Assembly: GCA_947071285.1 (NCBI GenBank)
Contig: CAMTFK010000040.1
Location: 1-27,726 of the forward strand
DNA length: 27,726 nucleotides
DNA from: an uncultured Bacteroides sp.
GTDB lineage: Bacteria > Bacteroidota > Bacteroidia > Bacteroidales > Bacteroidaceae
Direction: 5' to 3'
Made by a program: the position numbers and the translations under genes. This document shows positions 1-7,300 of this stretch, piece after piece. The notes under the pieces are model-generated. The model saw only the letters and a program-made list of their open reading frames with translations. It was not told the origin of the DNA and searched no databases. Each line of letters starts with the position of its first letter. Position 1 is the stretch's first letter.

Positions 1-53
1 CTACAAACATAAGAGCCAATGAAACCAGCAGCCCCCGTAACAAGAAATTTCAT
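1..53 (-). CDS. NAD-dependent sugar-nucleotide epimerase/dehydratase, N-terminal fragment
   Basis: Only the first 17 codons lie in the window; the gene runs off the left edge. The peptide MKFLVTGAAGFIGSYVC carries the GxxGxxG dinucleotide-binding turn (GAAGFIG) directly after the first beta strand, which is typical of extended short-chain dehydrogenases that epimerise or dehydrate UDP- or GDP-sugars in the cytoplasm. It follows upxZ on the same strand, the position where the first biosynthetic genes of a Bacteroides capsule operon are found. Which sugar it acts on cannot be told from this fragment. Confidence 0.8.
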   Translation of the reverse strand, partial: MKFLVTGAAGFIGSYVC

Positions 54-101
54 ATTAAATTAAGGATAAGTATGAAAAAACAAACACAATTATACCATTT
101 T

Positions 102-584
102 TTATTCTATCTCCTCAAATGGATAAGGATTTGCTTCAAAATTCCTCAGCTCCTCAATAATTCCTATTTGTTCTGTTGTCAAATTCTCCCTACCCCAACT
201 ATTAATAATAGCGTGAGCCTCCTGAAGCAAAACGTCTTCATATATCTCTCCATAACAATAAGCCAACAAACGAACTTTTAGTAAAGAAGCCGGAAGTTGT
301 TCCAAGATATCAGAGATACGATCTAAAATTATTTGTTTCTTTTGCCCTTTATCTCCATTATCGTAGATAGTAGCATTATATCCCATTAAAAGGGCAAGAC
401 ACAAATTAGCTTCTTCTTCGAGATCAAAACTCTTTTCTGAAAATAAGGAGTCAGATTTAACGAGAAGTTCTTTATTCAGACGGCAGAAATCATCGGAATA
501 AATGGGGGCGGTATTTGTCTCCAAATACATAAAATCATGAGCAACTTGCTGAAGCTCAAGAGCACGAGAAAGTAAAGAGTTCAT
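102..584 (-). CDS. upxZ: UpxZ, inhibitor of non-cognate capsule antiterminators
   Basis: A 160-residue acidic, mostly helical protein without a signal peptide or membrane segment. Recognition rests on length, overall sequence character (the start MNSLLSRALELQQVAHDF and the block EEEANLCLALLMGYNATIYD near residues 56-75) and above all its place directly after upxY. In the known system each capsule operon begins with upxY and upxZ; UpxZ inhibits UpxY proteins of other capsule loci, so that one capsule operon dominates in a cell. It acts in the cytoplasm by protein-protein contact. The gap to upxY is 96 bp with no clear promoter, so the two are probably co-transcribed, and the epimerase gene follows 48 bp downstream. 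Confidence 0.9.
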   Translation of the reverse strand: MNSLLSRALELQQVAHDFMYLETNTAPIYSDDFCRLNKELLVKSDSLFSEKSFDLEEEANLCLALLMGYNATIYDNGDKGQKKQIILDRISDILEQLPASLLKVRLLAYCYGEIYEDVLLQEAHAIINSWGRENLTTEQIGIIEELRNFEANPYPFEEIE

Positions 585-680
585 CTTTGTATTGAGTTTT
601 TATTATTTACTGGCAAGAAAGAAGATCTTTCGACAGGTTCAGGATGACCAAGGTGTCAACACTATTGATAAATATTGATT

Positions 681-1217
681 TCAGTCTTCAATTATCTTCA
701 AATAAGATTTAGGAACCTTGATGCTCGCTACCAAAACACCTGTAATGCGGATAACAACATAGGTTTTATTAGCTACTGTGGCTATTTCACCTTCAATGCC
801 ACTAAATTCGCCTTTAACAACTGTAACCTTCTTGCCGATGGTGAGAGGTTCGTTGTCGAAACTAACGCCTTCTGGGTTTAAATCCATCACGAACATGAAG
901 TCTTGCATTTGCTTGTCGGGAACTACCAACATGGAATGTGTGGAAAGGTCTTTCATATAAAAGACTTGAACACCATATATGTTGGGGATGTCGCAAGCGG
1001 ACTGCTTGGTAGCATGAATAAAAATCAAACCACGCGCAACAGGAACTACACTACGTTTCCGGCGATATTTTAATTGTGTGACTATAGTACAGGTAGGAAG
1101 ATAACATTCCACATCCATTTTTCCCTCTAAATTCAGTTTTTCGATACGTTTCTGAACAGCAAACTCCTGTTTGCTTAGTGTACGAGCTGCAAACCAATAT
1201 TTCTGTGTTTCAGACAC
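681..1217 (-). CDS. upxY: UpxY, NusG-like capsule-operon antiterminator
   Basis: This 178-residue protein is a NusG paralogue. The N-terminal NGN domain covers about residues 6-110 (start YWFAARTLSKQEFAVQKRIE) and a KOW-type domain covers about residues 126-165 (KKVTVVKGEFSGIEGEIATV). Family knowledge: UpxY is locus-specific, loads on RNA polymerase paused in the 5' leader of its own capsule operon and prevents early termination. It is the first gene of the operon; its leader runs from about 1377 to 1218 and its promoter is in the invertible segment 1368-1572. In the orientation sequenced, that promoter faces away, so this gene should be silent on this molecule apart from background transcription. 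Confidence 0.93.
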   Translation of the reverse strand: MSETQKYWFAARTLSKQEFAVQKRIEKLNLEGKMDVECYLPTCTIVTQLKYRRKRSVVPVARGLIFIHATKQSACDIPNIYGVQVFYMKDLSTHSMLVVPDKQMQDFMFVMDLNPEGVSFDNEPLTIGKKVTVVKGEFSGIEGEIATVANKTYVVIRITGVLVASIKVPKSYLKIIED

Positions 1218-1377
1218 TTGAGAAAGTTTATTAGATGATAAGAAGTTTGTTTTGGGTACGCTTCGCGGCCCGATCGAGACATTTGCTCTTTCAAAACCGC
1301 ACTAGCATATAAATGCTTATAAATAGATGTTAGCGAACGAACTACAAGTAAACAAGCGTCTTTTAATCGTTCGTTTA
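1218..1377 (-). promoter_or_regulatory. Predicted 5' leader of upxY (antitermination target)
   Basis: If the invertible segment flips, its promoter would start transcripts near 1376, leaving a leader of about 160 nt before the upxY ATG. On the coding (minus) strand the leader contains CGCGAAGCG (1267-1259), a three-base-pair stem closed by GAA, flanked by GGG and CCC (1271-1269 and 1256-1254). It also contains an AGCAT-TTAT-ATGCT hairpin (1317-1304). No second promoter on the minus strand was seen here. In known capsule loci this leader is where UpxY engages paused polymerase; which of these elements is used is inference. Confidence 0.6.
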
Positions 1378-1384
1378 ATGGGCG
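1368..1384. repeat. Left inverted repeat of the invertible promoter
   Basis: The 17-mer CGTTCGTTTAATGGGCG is the exact reverse complement of 1556-1572. It lies on the capsule-proximal side. The outer half AATCGTTCGT differs by one base from AAACGTTCGT on the other side, which resembles, as I recall it, the recognition core of the Mpi serine recombinase in B. fragilis. Confidence 0.88.
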
Positions 1385-1524
1385 TCAAGATTTAGAAAAA
1401 TTTTAAAACAGGAAAAAGAATAAAAGAATGAATATTAACGGATATTTTTATAACTTCTTTGTCGTTTATAATCAAGCTGTTAGTCTCGATTTTATCCTAT
1501 TAAAAAAGATTTTTCATCAAGCAT

Positions 1525-1556
1525 TTTGTCATTCAAAAAAAGACCTTTATCTTTGC
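1525..1556 (+). promoter_or_regulatory. Bacteroides-type promoter inside the invertible segment
   Basis: TTTG at 1525-1528 and TATCTTTGC at 1548-1556 match both elements of the Bacteroides consensus (TTTG at -33, TAnnTTTGY at -7) with a 19-bp spacer. The -7 element touches the first base of the right inverted repeat. In this orientation transcription would start near 1563 and proceed into 1573-2164. Confidence 0.8.
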
Positions 1557-1572
1557 GCCCATTAAACGAACG
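1556..1572. repeat. Right inverted repeat of the invertible promoter
   Basis: CGCCCATTAAACGAACG is an exact reverse complement of 1368-1384. With the three following T bases it contains the core ACGAACGTTT, whose reverse complement is AAACGTTCGT. Confidence 0.88.
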
Positions 1573-1858
1573 TTTTTTGAACACCCATAAAAACACATAA
1601 TAGCACACTATAAATCAATGCATTATTTACAATTCTAAACAACTTATTTTTATCATATTTCCTCCCCTAACCATCTGTTATTCAACATTATTTTATACTT
1701 TCGCAATTTTTAATCACGTTAATATCAATCAACGGGTATATAACCATTAAAGCTATGACAGAAATTAAAAAAGTGAGAAGCTGAACAAGAATCAGCAGAG
1801 AAGTAAATCGTACAAATCTGAAAATCAGAGAAAAGGCGATAGAAGGAAACAAAACAGA
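1573..1858. other. AT-rich intergenic stretch, no convincing gene
   Basis: I see no gene supported here. A ten-codon ORF (1755-1784, MTEIKKVRS) begins with ATG, and an open frame without a start runs from 1769 into the ORF at 1859. The two overlap in different frames, so a frameshifted N-terminus of that ORF is possible but unproven. The stretch would be the 5' leader of transcripts from the OFF-oriented promoter. Confidence 0.5.
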
Positions 1859-2164
1859 GTGAGTATTGTAGATGAAAGTCTATTACCTCTTCGGGTATAT
1901 TATGGCGATAATACCCATCTTTATGTAGGTTATCTGAGACACTTTAAGTTAGGTGGTTTTGAATGCATGGGAATCAAAACAATCAGCGATTTAACAAAGT
2001 GGATATACGGTTTAGAAATGATGCGAAAACACGAAAAAGGAGAACGCAAACCACTAAAGTACAGCAGTCTAAGTACAGAGATTGATAAAGTGTGGGCAGT
2101 GATACAAAAGGAAGATACCGAACACATAAATCCATACGGATATGATGTAAGAATAAATCATTGA
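1859..2164 (+). CDS. Hypothetical protein, possible gene remnant
   Basis: An open frame of 101 codons from a GTG; I do not recognise the protein. It is soluble and mixed in charge, with no signal peptide, membrane segment or known motif. The frame stays open upstream to 1769 without any ATG, and a separate ATG-initiated decapeptide (1755-1784) overlaps in another frame. This suggests either a frameshifted or truncated gene or a chance ORF. A purine-rich GAAGGAAA lies about 10-17 nt before the GTG and could be a weak ribosome site. It sits downstream of the right-facing promoter in the invertible segment, so it may be transcribed only when the capsule operon is OFF. No function is proposed. 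Confidence 0.4.
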   Translation: MSIVDESLLPLRVYYGDNTHLYVGYLRHFKLGGFECMGIKTISDLTKWIYGLEMMRKHEKGERKPLKYSSLSTEIDKVWAVIQKEDTEHINPYGYDVRINH

Positions 2165-2187
2165 TAGTTTACTCCAAAGAAAGGGCA

Positions 2188-2196
2188 TAACTTTGC
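2188..2196 (+). promoter_or_regulatory. Possible -7 promoter element before the 22-bp repeat array
   Basis: TAACTTTGC matches TAnnTTTGY exactly, but no TTTG is found at the expected -33 distance. If used, transcripts would begin near 2203 and include the repeat array 2219-2306 and the two small ORFs at 2345 and 2456. Confidence 0.4.
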
Positions 2197-2218
2197 CCCC
2201 GTCAACCTGAATGGGGAA

Positions 2219-2306
2219 GGGCTACACCCTTTCAACCGGATGGTGTAGCCCTAAGCATAAAAGGGTGTAGCTATCCGAAGCAAAGGGTGTAGCCATTACA
2301 GAAGGT
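2219..2306. repeat. Four-unit 22-bp-period GGGTGTAGC array
   Basis: Units begin at 2219, 2241, 2263 and 2285, exactly 22 bp apart. The first is inverted (GGGCTACACCC); the others read TGGTGTAGCCC, GGGTGTAGCTA and GGGTGTAGCCA. The 9-11-bp cores are conserved while the intervening 11-13 bp are not. Units 1 and 2 also form a perfect 11-bp hairpin (2218-2228 with 2242-2252). The array is framed by a 7-bp inverted repeat, TCAACCT at 2202-2208 and AGGTTGA at 2303-2309. Two-helical-turn spacing suggests sites for a protein that binds one DNA face, in the manner of iterons or phased operators. Confidence 0.75.
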
Positions 2307-2344
2307 TGATTATTAATCATTTACAAACTAGTAAATTCATTAAA

Positions 2345-2437
2345 ATGAAGAAGCAAACGTTGGGTCACCAGCCAAATCATGTAACGAAAGAAGAAAGAAT
2401 AGAAAGTCTATGGAAGAAACTTATCAGACAGGAGTAA
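2345..2437 (+). CDS. Small ORF of 30 residues, hypothetical
   Basis: ATG to TAA gives a 30-residue peptide beginning MKKQTLGHQPNHVTKEERIE and ending in a basic-amphipathic segment (WKKLIRQE). It lies just after the 22-bp array and 18 bp before the next ORF in the same direction, so the two could form a unit. No family is recognised, there is no clear ribosome site, and it may be chance. Confidence 0.3.
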   Translation: MKKQTLGHQPNHVTKEERIESLWKKLIRQE

Positions 2438-2455
2438 ATTAAAAAATAAGAGATT

Positions 2456-2917
2456 ATGGACGCATATTTGATACATGACGCCAATGGACGCATGGGCCCA
2501 CTGGAAGCCAAGCGCGAAGCCAACAGAGAGTCGGGCAGACGTGGAGGACTGGCTAACCAACAGAAAATCAGGCAAGGCATGCCAAGCGACGCTTTAGCTA
2601 TAAATAAAACTAATAAGATAAATAACTCCCCCTCTATATCTCCCCAAAGGGAGACTGAGAAGAATGAGGAGATTCTTCTGGTTCCTCCGGAGTATGCACT
2701 CGACAAACAGACGCATAACTATGAGGGATTGATGGAAGAATTGAAGCGGCAAAAAGTGACTGTCATCAAAGAAATCAATGCCATCCTCAGACTGACGGAT
2801 TTCGGTAAACTGAAAGGAAAGATTTGGAAGATTCTATATGACATCAACAACTCACCGCAGATGAAAGCAAGAATCGTGATGCCGGGAAAATATATTCTGA
2901 AGTTGTTGCAAAACTAA
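2456..2917 (+). CDS. Hypothetical protein resembling the C-terminal part of a DUF4373-type protein
   Basis: A 153-residue soluble protein. The N-terminal 45 residues are basic and rich in R, G and Q (SGRRGGLANQQKIRQG). A low-complexity N, S and P stretch follows (about 50-65), then a folded-looking C-terminal part (about 85-153) that ends MPGKYILKLLQN. The layout recalls the C-terminal half of DUF4373 (Lin1244/Lin1753-like) proteins that often sit beside Bacteroides capsule loci and are related to replication-initiation proteins; this is recall of family character, not a search result. The N-terminal DUF4373 domain is absent, so the gene may be a truncated relic. It begins 150 bp after the 22-bp repeat array and ends at the hairpin 2939-2973. 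Confidence 0.55.
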   Translation: MDAYLIHDANGRMGPLEAKREANRESGRRGGLANQQKIRQGMPSDALAINKTNKINNSPSISPQRETEKNEEILLVPPEYALDKQTHNYEGLMEELKRQKVTVIKEINAILRLTDFGKLKGKIWKILYDINNSPQMKARIVMPGKYILKLLQN

Positions 2918-2938
2918 AAGCCAGTCAGACAGCAAAAT

Positions 2939-2973
2939 AAGGCGGTTGCTTCCGAGGAAGAAGCAACCGCCTT
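2939..2973. terminator. Hairpin terminator after the 2456-2917 ORF
   Basis: A perfect 14-bp stem (2939-2952 with 2960-2973, GC-rich core GGCGGTTGCTTC) closes a 7-nt loop. A T-rich tail (TTATTTTG) follows on the minus strand and little on the plus strand, so it may insulate in both directions between the capsule-side accessory genes and the ompA-like gene. Confidence 0.7.
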
Positions 2974-3078
2974 AAGCCATATAAAGCTATCATTCAAAAA
3001 ACACCTATCAGAAAGTAATTCAACGCAAACAAAATCCTCTATTTTTTGTTATTTAGTATAAATCTAACAAATAATGCT

Positions 3079-3087
3079 TAATTTTGC
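3079..3087 (+). promoter_or_regulatory. -7 element of the ompA-like gene
   Basis: TAATTTTGC matches TAnnTTTGY. Transcription starting about 7 nt downstream would begin near 3094, just ahead of the ATG at 3111. No TTTG at the usual -33 distance was found. Its position excludes the in-frame TTG at 3084 as start codon. Confidence 0.6.
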
Positions 3088-3110
3088 GAACTAAAAAATT
3101 AAAAAACAAG

Positions 3111-4232
3111 ATGAATATGCAATTAAAAAGAAATCTGATGCTTATGGTCTTAGGCCTGAGCACTTTAGCCGTATCGGCACAAAATACTCAATCTTCCGGG
3201 CAAGCCACAGAAGAAAGTAATACAACGTTCAAGCCTCATTGGTATATGCAAGTACAAGCAGGTGCAGCAGAAACTATTGGTGAGGCAAGTTTTAAAGACC
3301 TAATATCTCCCACAGCAGCTCTTTCTGCCGGATATAAGTTTACCCCGCTGTGGGGAATACGTGCCGGAGTAAGTGGCTGGCAGGCAAAAGGTAAATGGGC
3401 GGTACTTCCCGACTCATACAAGTTCAACTATCTGCAAGGAAATGTAGATGCTACACTCGACCTGAGCAACTTGTTCTGCCACTATAATCCAAAGCGTTTC
3501 TTCAATGCTTATATGTTTTTGGGAGTAGGCGTTGCCGGTGGATTCAATAATGACGATGCAGTCGCATTGAGCAATGCAGGTTACGACATGCAATACCTTT
3601 GGAGCGGTAAGAAAGTCTTTGTGGCCGGCCGTGGCGGTTTGGGTGCCAACCTGCGCCTGAGCAAGCATGTGTCTTTCAATCTTGAAGTGAATGCAAATGT
3701 TCTGTCGGACAAGTTTAACTCCAAGAAGGCTGACAATGCCGACTGGCAGCTTAATGCACTGGCAGGTTTTACATTCAAGTTTGGAAAGAGTGGCAAAAAG
3801 GCTAAACCGGTGGTTACTTACACTCCGGAACCGGTAGTGGAAACCGTAGTAGAAGTGAAAGAAGAACCGGCTTATGTTCCTGCACCGGTGGAAGAGAAGA
3901 AAGAAGAAGTGAAGCCTCTGACTGAAAATATCTTCTTCAAGATTAATTCTGCTGTTATACGTTCCACTGAAGAAAGCAAAATTGCCAACTTAGTTGCATT
4001 CATGCAAAAGAATACAGAAGTAAAAGTCTCCATTTGTGGATATGCAGATGCTGCAACCGGTACTCAAGCCATCAACCTGCGCCTCTCTAAAGAGCGTGCT
4101 TTAGCTGTTGAGAAAGCTTTGAAAGCAAAAGGTATCGCTGCTGACAGAATCGTGCTCGACTTCAAGGGAGATAAGGTACAACCTTTCTCTACAAATGATG
4201 AAAATCGTGTAGCAATCTGTATCACTGAATAA
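3111..4232 (+). CDS. OmpA-family outer-membrane protein with C-terminal peptidoglycan-binding domain
   Basis: A 373-residue protein from the ATG at 3111. A signal peptide ends near residue 24 (LSTLAVSAQ). Residues about 40-225 alternate polar and aromatic residues in strands, as an eight-stranded outer-membrane barrel does. A hinge rich in P, E and V follows (about 233-270). Residues about 273-373 form the OmpA C-terminal domain with GYADAATG...NLRLSKERALAVEKAL; the Asp of YAD (about 313) and Arg of KER (about 329) match the diaminopimelate-binding pair of E. coli OmpA. The expected role is to tie the outer membrane to peptidoglycan. It is monocistronic, with its own -7 element and a strong terminator, and it converges on the sensor kinase gene. 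Confidence 0.9.
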   Translation: MNMQLKRNLMLMVLGLSTLAVSAQNTQSSGQATEESNTTFKPHWYMQVQAGAAETIGEASFKDLISPTAALSAGYKFTPLWGIRAGVSGWQAKGKWAVLPDSYKFNYLQGNVDATLDLSNLFCHYNPKRFFNAYMFLGVGVAGGFNNDDAVALSNAGYDMQYLWSGKKVFVAGRGGLGANLRLSKHVSFNLEVNANVLSDKFNSKKADNADWQLNALAGFTFKFGKSGKKAKPVVTYTPEPVVETVVEVKEEPAYVPAPVEEKKEEVKPLTENIFFKINSAVIRSTEESKIANLVAFMQKNTEVKVSICGYADAATGTQAINLRLSKERALAVEKALKAKGIAADRIVLDFKGDKVQPFSTNDENRVAICITE

Positions 4233-4255
4233 GCTACTAAGAATAAAACCTTTAT

Positions 4256-4311
4256 AAAAAGGAGCTGTACTGTAACCCTGAAAACAGAGTCAAACAGTAC
4301 AGCTCCTTTTT
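4256..4311. terminator. Bidirectional intrinsic terminator between the ompA-like and kinase genes
   Basis: A perfect 17-bp stem (4256-4272 with 4295-4311, core GGAGCTGTACTG) has A runs on the left arm and T runs on the right arm. On either strand this gives a hairpin followed by a U-tract, serving both convergent genes. Confidence 0.9.
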
Positions 4312-4328
4312 TATTTCCAATATTAGTA

Positions 4329-7300
4329 TTACATAAAGATCAATTGCCTTTTCAGCAAGTCTATGATATCCCTCTGCAATTTCTGCGCATTGATAGGTTT
4401 GGAGGTGTATGCATCGAAACCACTGTTCAGGATGCGTTGTTCGTCTTCAGCATAAACATAAGCCGTCACTGCCATAATCGGGACAGTCGGCGATATTTCG
4501 CGTATCATCTGGGTAGCTTCATATCCGCTCTTCTTAGGCATATTGATATCCATCAATATCAAATGAGGGTTATACTTTTTAAACAACTCCACAGCCTCTT
4601 CCCCATCCCATGCATGGAGGATATTATATTGATTCTTCAGGATTGACTCGAACAACTGGAAATTGCTGCTATTATCCTCGGCAATCAAAACAGTCAGTTT
4701 ATTCTCTACCTTCTGCATCCGGTGCTCTTTCTGCTCTTTCACCGACTTCAACGCCACAGGACGATAAGGAAGAGTGAACCAGAAAGTAGAGCCTTTACCC
4801 AGCTCAGAATCCACACCAATCTCGCCTCCCATATGTTCGACAATACTCTGGCAAATGGAAAGTCCCAGACCTGTGCCCTGGGCAAAAGAGTCAAGTTTCA
4901 CAAAACGCCCGAACACGCTGTCTTTCTTATCATCCGCTATTCCGCATCCCGTATCCGTAACATAGAAGTACAGGAAGTCGGTATCCTTAAGATGATATCC
5001 GAAAGTGATGCTGCCATCAGGAGTGAACTTCATTGCATTATTCAGCATATTCGTAACCACCTGCGTCAGCCTGTTCTTCTCAATGCTAACGGAACAGTCT
5101 GGCATTTCCGGCATATAGTGAATGGGGACGGCTGCATTCTTCTGACGGAGTTGTGCAGACGCTTCCATTTCTTTAAAGAGAGCGTTCAGGTCTAAATCCG
5201 AGTAAATGAACTCAAGCGTCCCCGCCTCTATTTTAGAAAGATCCAGAATATCACCAACGAGTTGCAGCAACAATGTATTATTGTTCTCAATGATATTGAT
5301 GTACTCTTCCTTCTCCTCTTGTTCTTCCGTGTCTGCCAGAATACTGGAAAAACCGACAATCGCATTTAGAGGAGTACGTATCTCATGGCTCATATTAGCC
5401 AGGAAAGCTGATTTCAAACGGTTGGATTCCTCAGCCTTCTCTTTGGCCATAATTAAGTCCTCCTCCATTTTCTTTCGTCCGGTTATCACGAGCGAAGAAC
5501 CAATCAAAGTAATCGGCTTGTTGTTTTCGTCTCTTTTATCCACCGTAGCCTGAGCCTCAACCCATTCATAGCGTGCAACTCCATTCTTACGAACCACCAC
5601 ACGGTATTCTTCCTTAATCTTGGAAACATTACCTTCCGTCAGTTCTTTATATGCTTTCTTCACCCGGTCCCTGTCCTGCTTGCAGATTTTAGCAAAATAT
5701 TGATAATCGGGCACGGAAAGCTGCTCTTCATTGACCATACCGTCGTCATGGCTAAGTTCCACCGGACGGTTGACGTCACAAAGCATAGTACCTTTTTCCA
5801 AATCCCACTTCCAAGGAACAATGTTTGCCACATCAAGAGACATTGATAATTTATGATTGGCAGAGCGCAACATCTGCTGGGTTTCAGCCAGTTCGGTATT
5901 GTCAACGCAGAATACATCGATGTATCCTTTATGTTTGGAGGGGGTCAGAATCACATTGAAATAATTACCGCCGGCTTCGCTATAGTGCTGAAAAGAAAGT
6001 TCTTTTTGAGTGGAAGTAACCATGCTATAGAGATGAACCATTCTTTCGGTACCCTTGGGGTCAATTTCACTTCCCTTCTTACCGATGACCGGCCCCGACG
6101 ATTTGAAATATTTCTCAAAACGGGGATTAGCTTCCACTGTAAGATAATCCACCACTTTACCCGCCTGGTCAAAAATCAACTGATGTTTCAGATATACAAT
6201 AGGCATATTCTCGAACAAACTGTGATAGCTTGTCATCAGTTTAATCTGCTCGGCCTGCTTTTTCCTTACCTTATACATCCACCACATCCACATCCACATG
6301 AACAAAATGACAACAGCCACAATTGCAAATATGACACTATACTTATGTTGTTCCCAGAAAGTGGGTGGCATCATGTAGAACACTGTATTGGAAGGACACA
6401 ACTTCGGTGACAATCCGGCTTCCACAAGATCCTGATAATTGAACATGGGAACAGGAGTACCAGAACTGAGTATCTGAACCCCTTTTCCATATCCGCCGGA
6501 CAAGACATTATTGACAATCTCAATTATCCTCCTGCCGACCGTTTTCTCGTCAATAAAATAACCGCCTACCAATCCGTTCCGTTGCAATCCGGTGTTATCC
6601 AATGAAAATATGGGGGAAGAAGAGTAATAGCTGAGAATTCTGGAAATATTGTTAGTCAACACAACATTGCCATTCTGCATATCCTGCTGAGACCATGAAA
6701 AGAAGAGCACCCCTGTATGTTCTCCTGTGTGGTTTAAGGAATCAGCTAGTGCATCGGTGGTTATTTCACCGGCAACATAGTCTTTCAGTTTCAACTCGGG
6801 GAAGTCATCTCTCATGACATCTTTTATCTCCGAACGTAACTGGGCGCTTATATAACGCATATCCGACAGGAAAACCAGCTCGTCCATCTGGGGCATCAGG
6901 TCCTGCATCAACGAGATGGTTTCCTTAATGTACGTCGGTGCATAGACAACCGTCAATGACAAATCTCCTTTATAGTCCCTCAATAGCGTTCTTTCTTCCT
7001 CCGGAATTGCCCTTTTTTCACGATAGGCAGCTTGCGGACCTACATAATTTGTTTCCGTGCAGAGTATGACGGGAACATCTTTCCATTTTCTTTCAATACT
7101 GTCCTTCAGTAAGCCCCATGAAGCGCTACCCAAAAGAATCAGGAGTTTCGGAGGACTGTCGGCATATCTTTCAAAGAGCCTTTTCTCATATTGCAACAGT
7201 TCATCCGTATCCTGCATTTGCATCATTTGGGTATTCATGTGATCCACATCCACCACAAAAGGAGAATTTTTATGCTGATAGGAGTTATAAATGGGAATGA

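Larger units (their letters stand above)
1368..1572. other. Invertible promoter segment, phase-OFF orientation
   Basis: Two perfect 17-bp inverted repeats enclose 171 bp directly upstream of a upxY capsule operon. Spacing, position and content match the phase-variable capsule promoters of Bacteroides, which are flipped by a serine invertase (Mpi in B. fragilis) encoded elsewhere; no recombinase gene is in this window. The only good promoter inside reads to the right, away from upxY, so this copy is OFF. Inversion would place the -7 element at about 1392-1384 on the minus strand, aimed at upxY. Confidence 0.88.

Noticed and set aside
1331..1343. Extra half-copy of the inversion repeat (GCGAACGAAC) outside the segment
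   Set aside because: Only six bases pair with the left repeat, so a second inversion site is not supported.
2219..2306. CRISPR array or insertion-sequence ends
   Set aside because: Cores are 9-11 bp with 11-13-bp gaps and the first unit is inverted; no transposase gene or target duplication is present.
3084..3110. TTG start giving nine extra residues on the OmpA-family protein
   Set aside because: The TTG lies inside the predicted -7 element and the extension is a charged leader before a normal signal peptide; ATG 3111 is better.
5853..6410. 185-codon plus-strand ORF opposite the sensor kinase gene
   Set aside because: It is fully contained in the kinase gene and has no recognisable domain; treated as a shadow.
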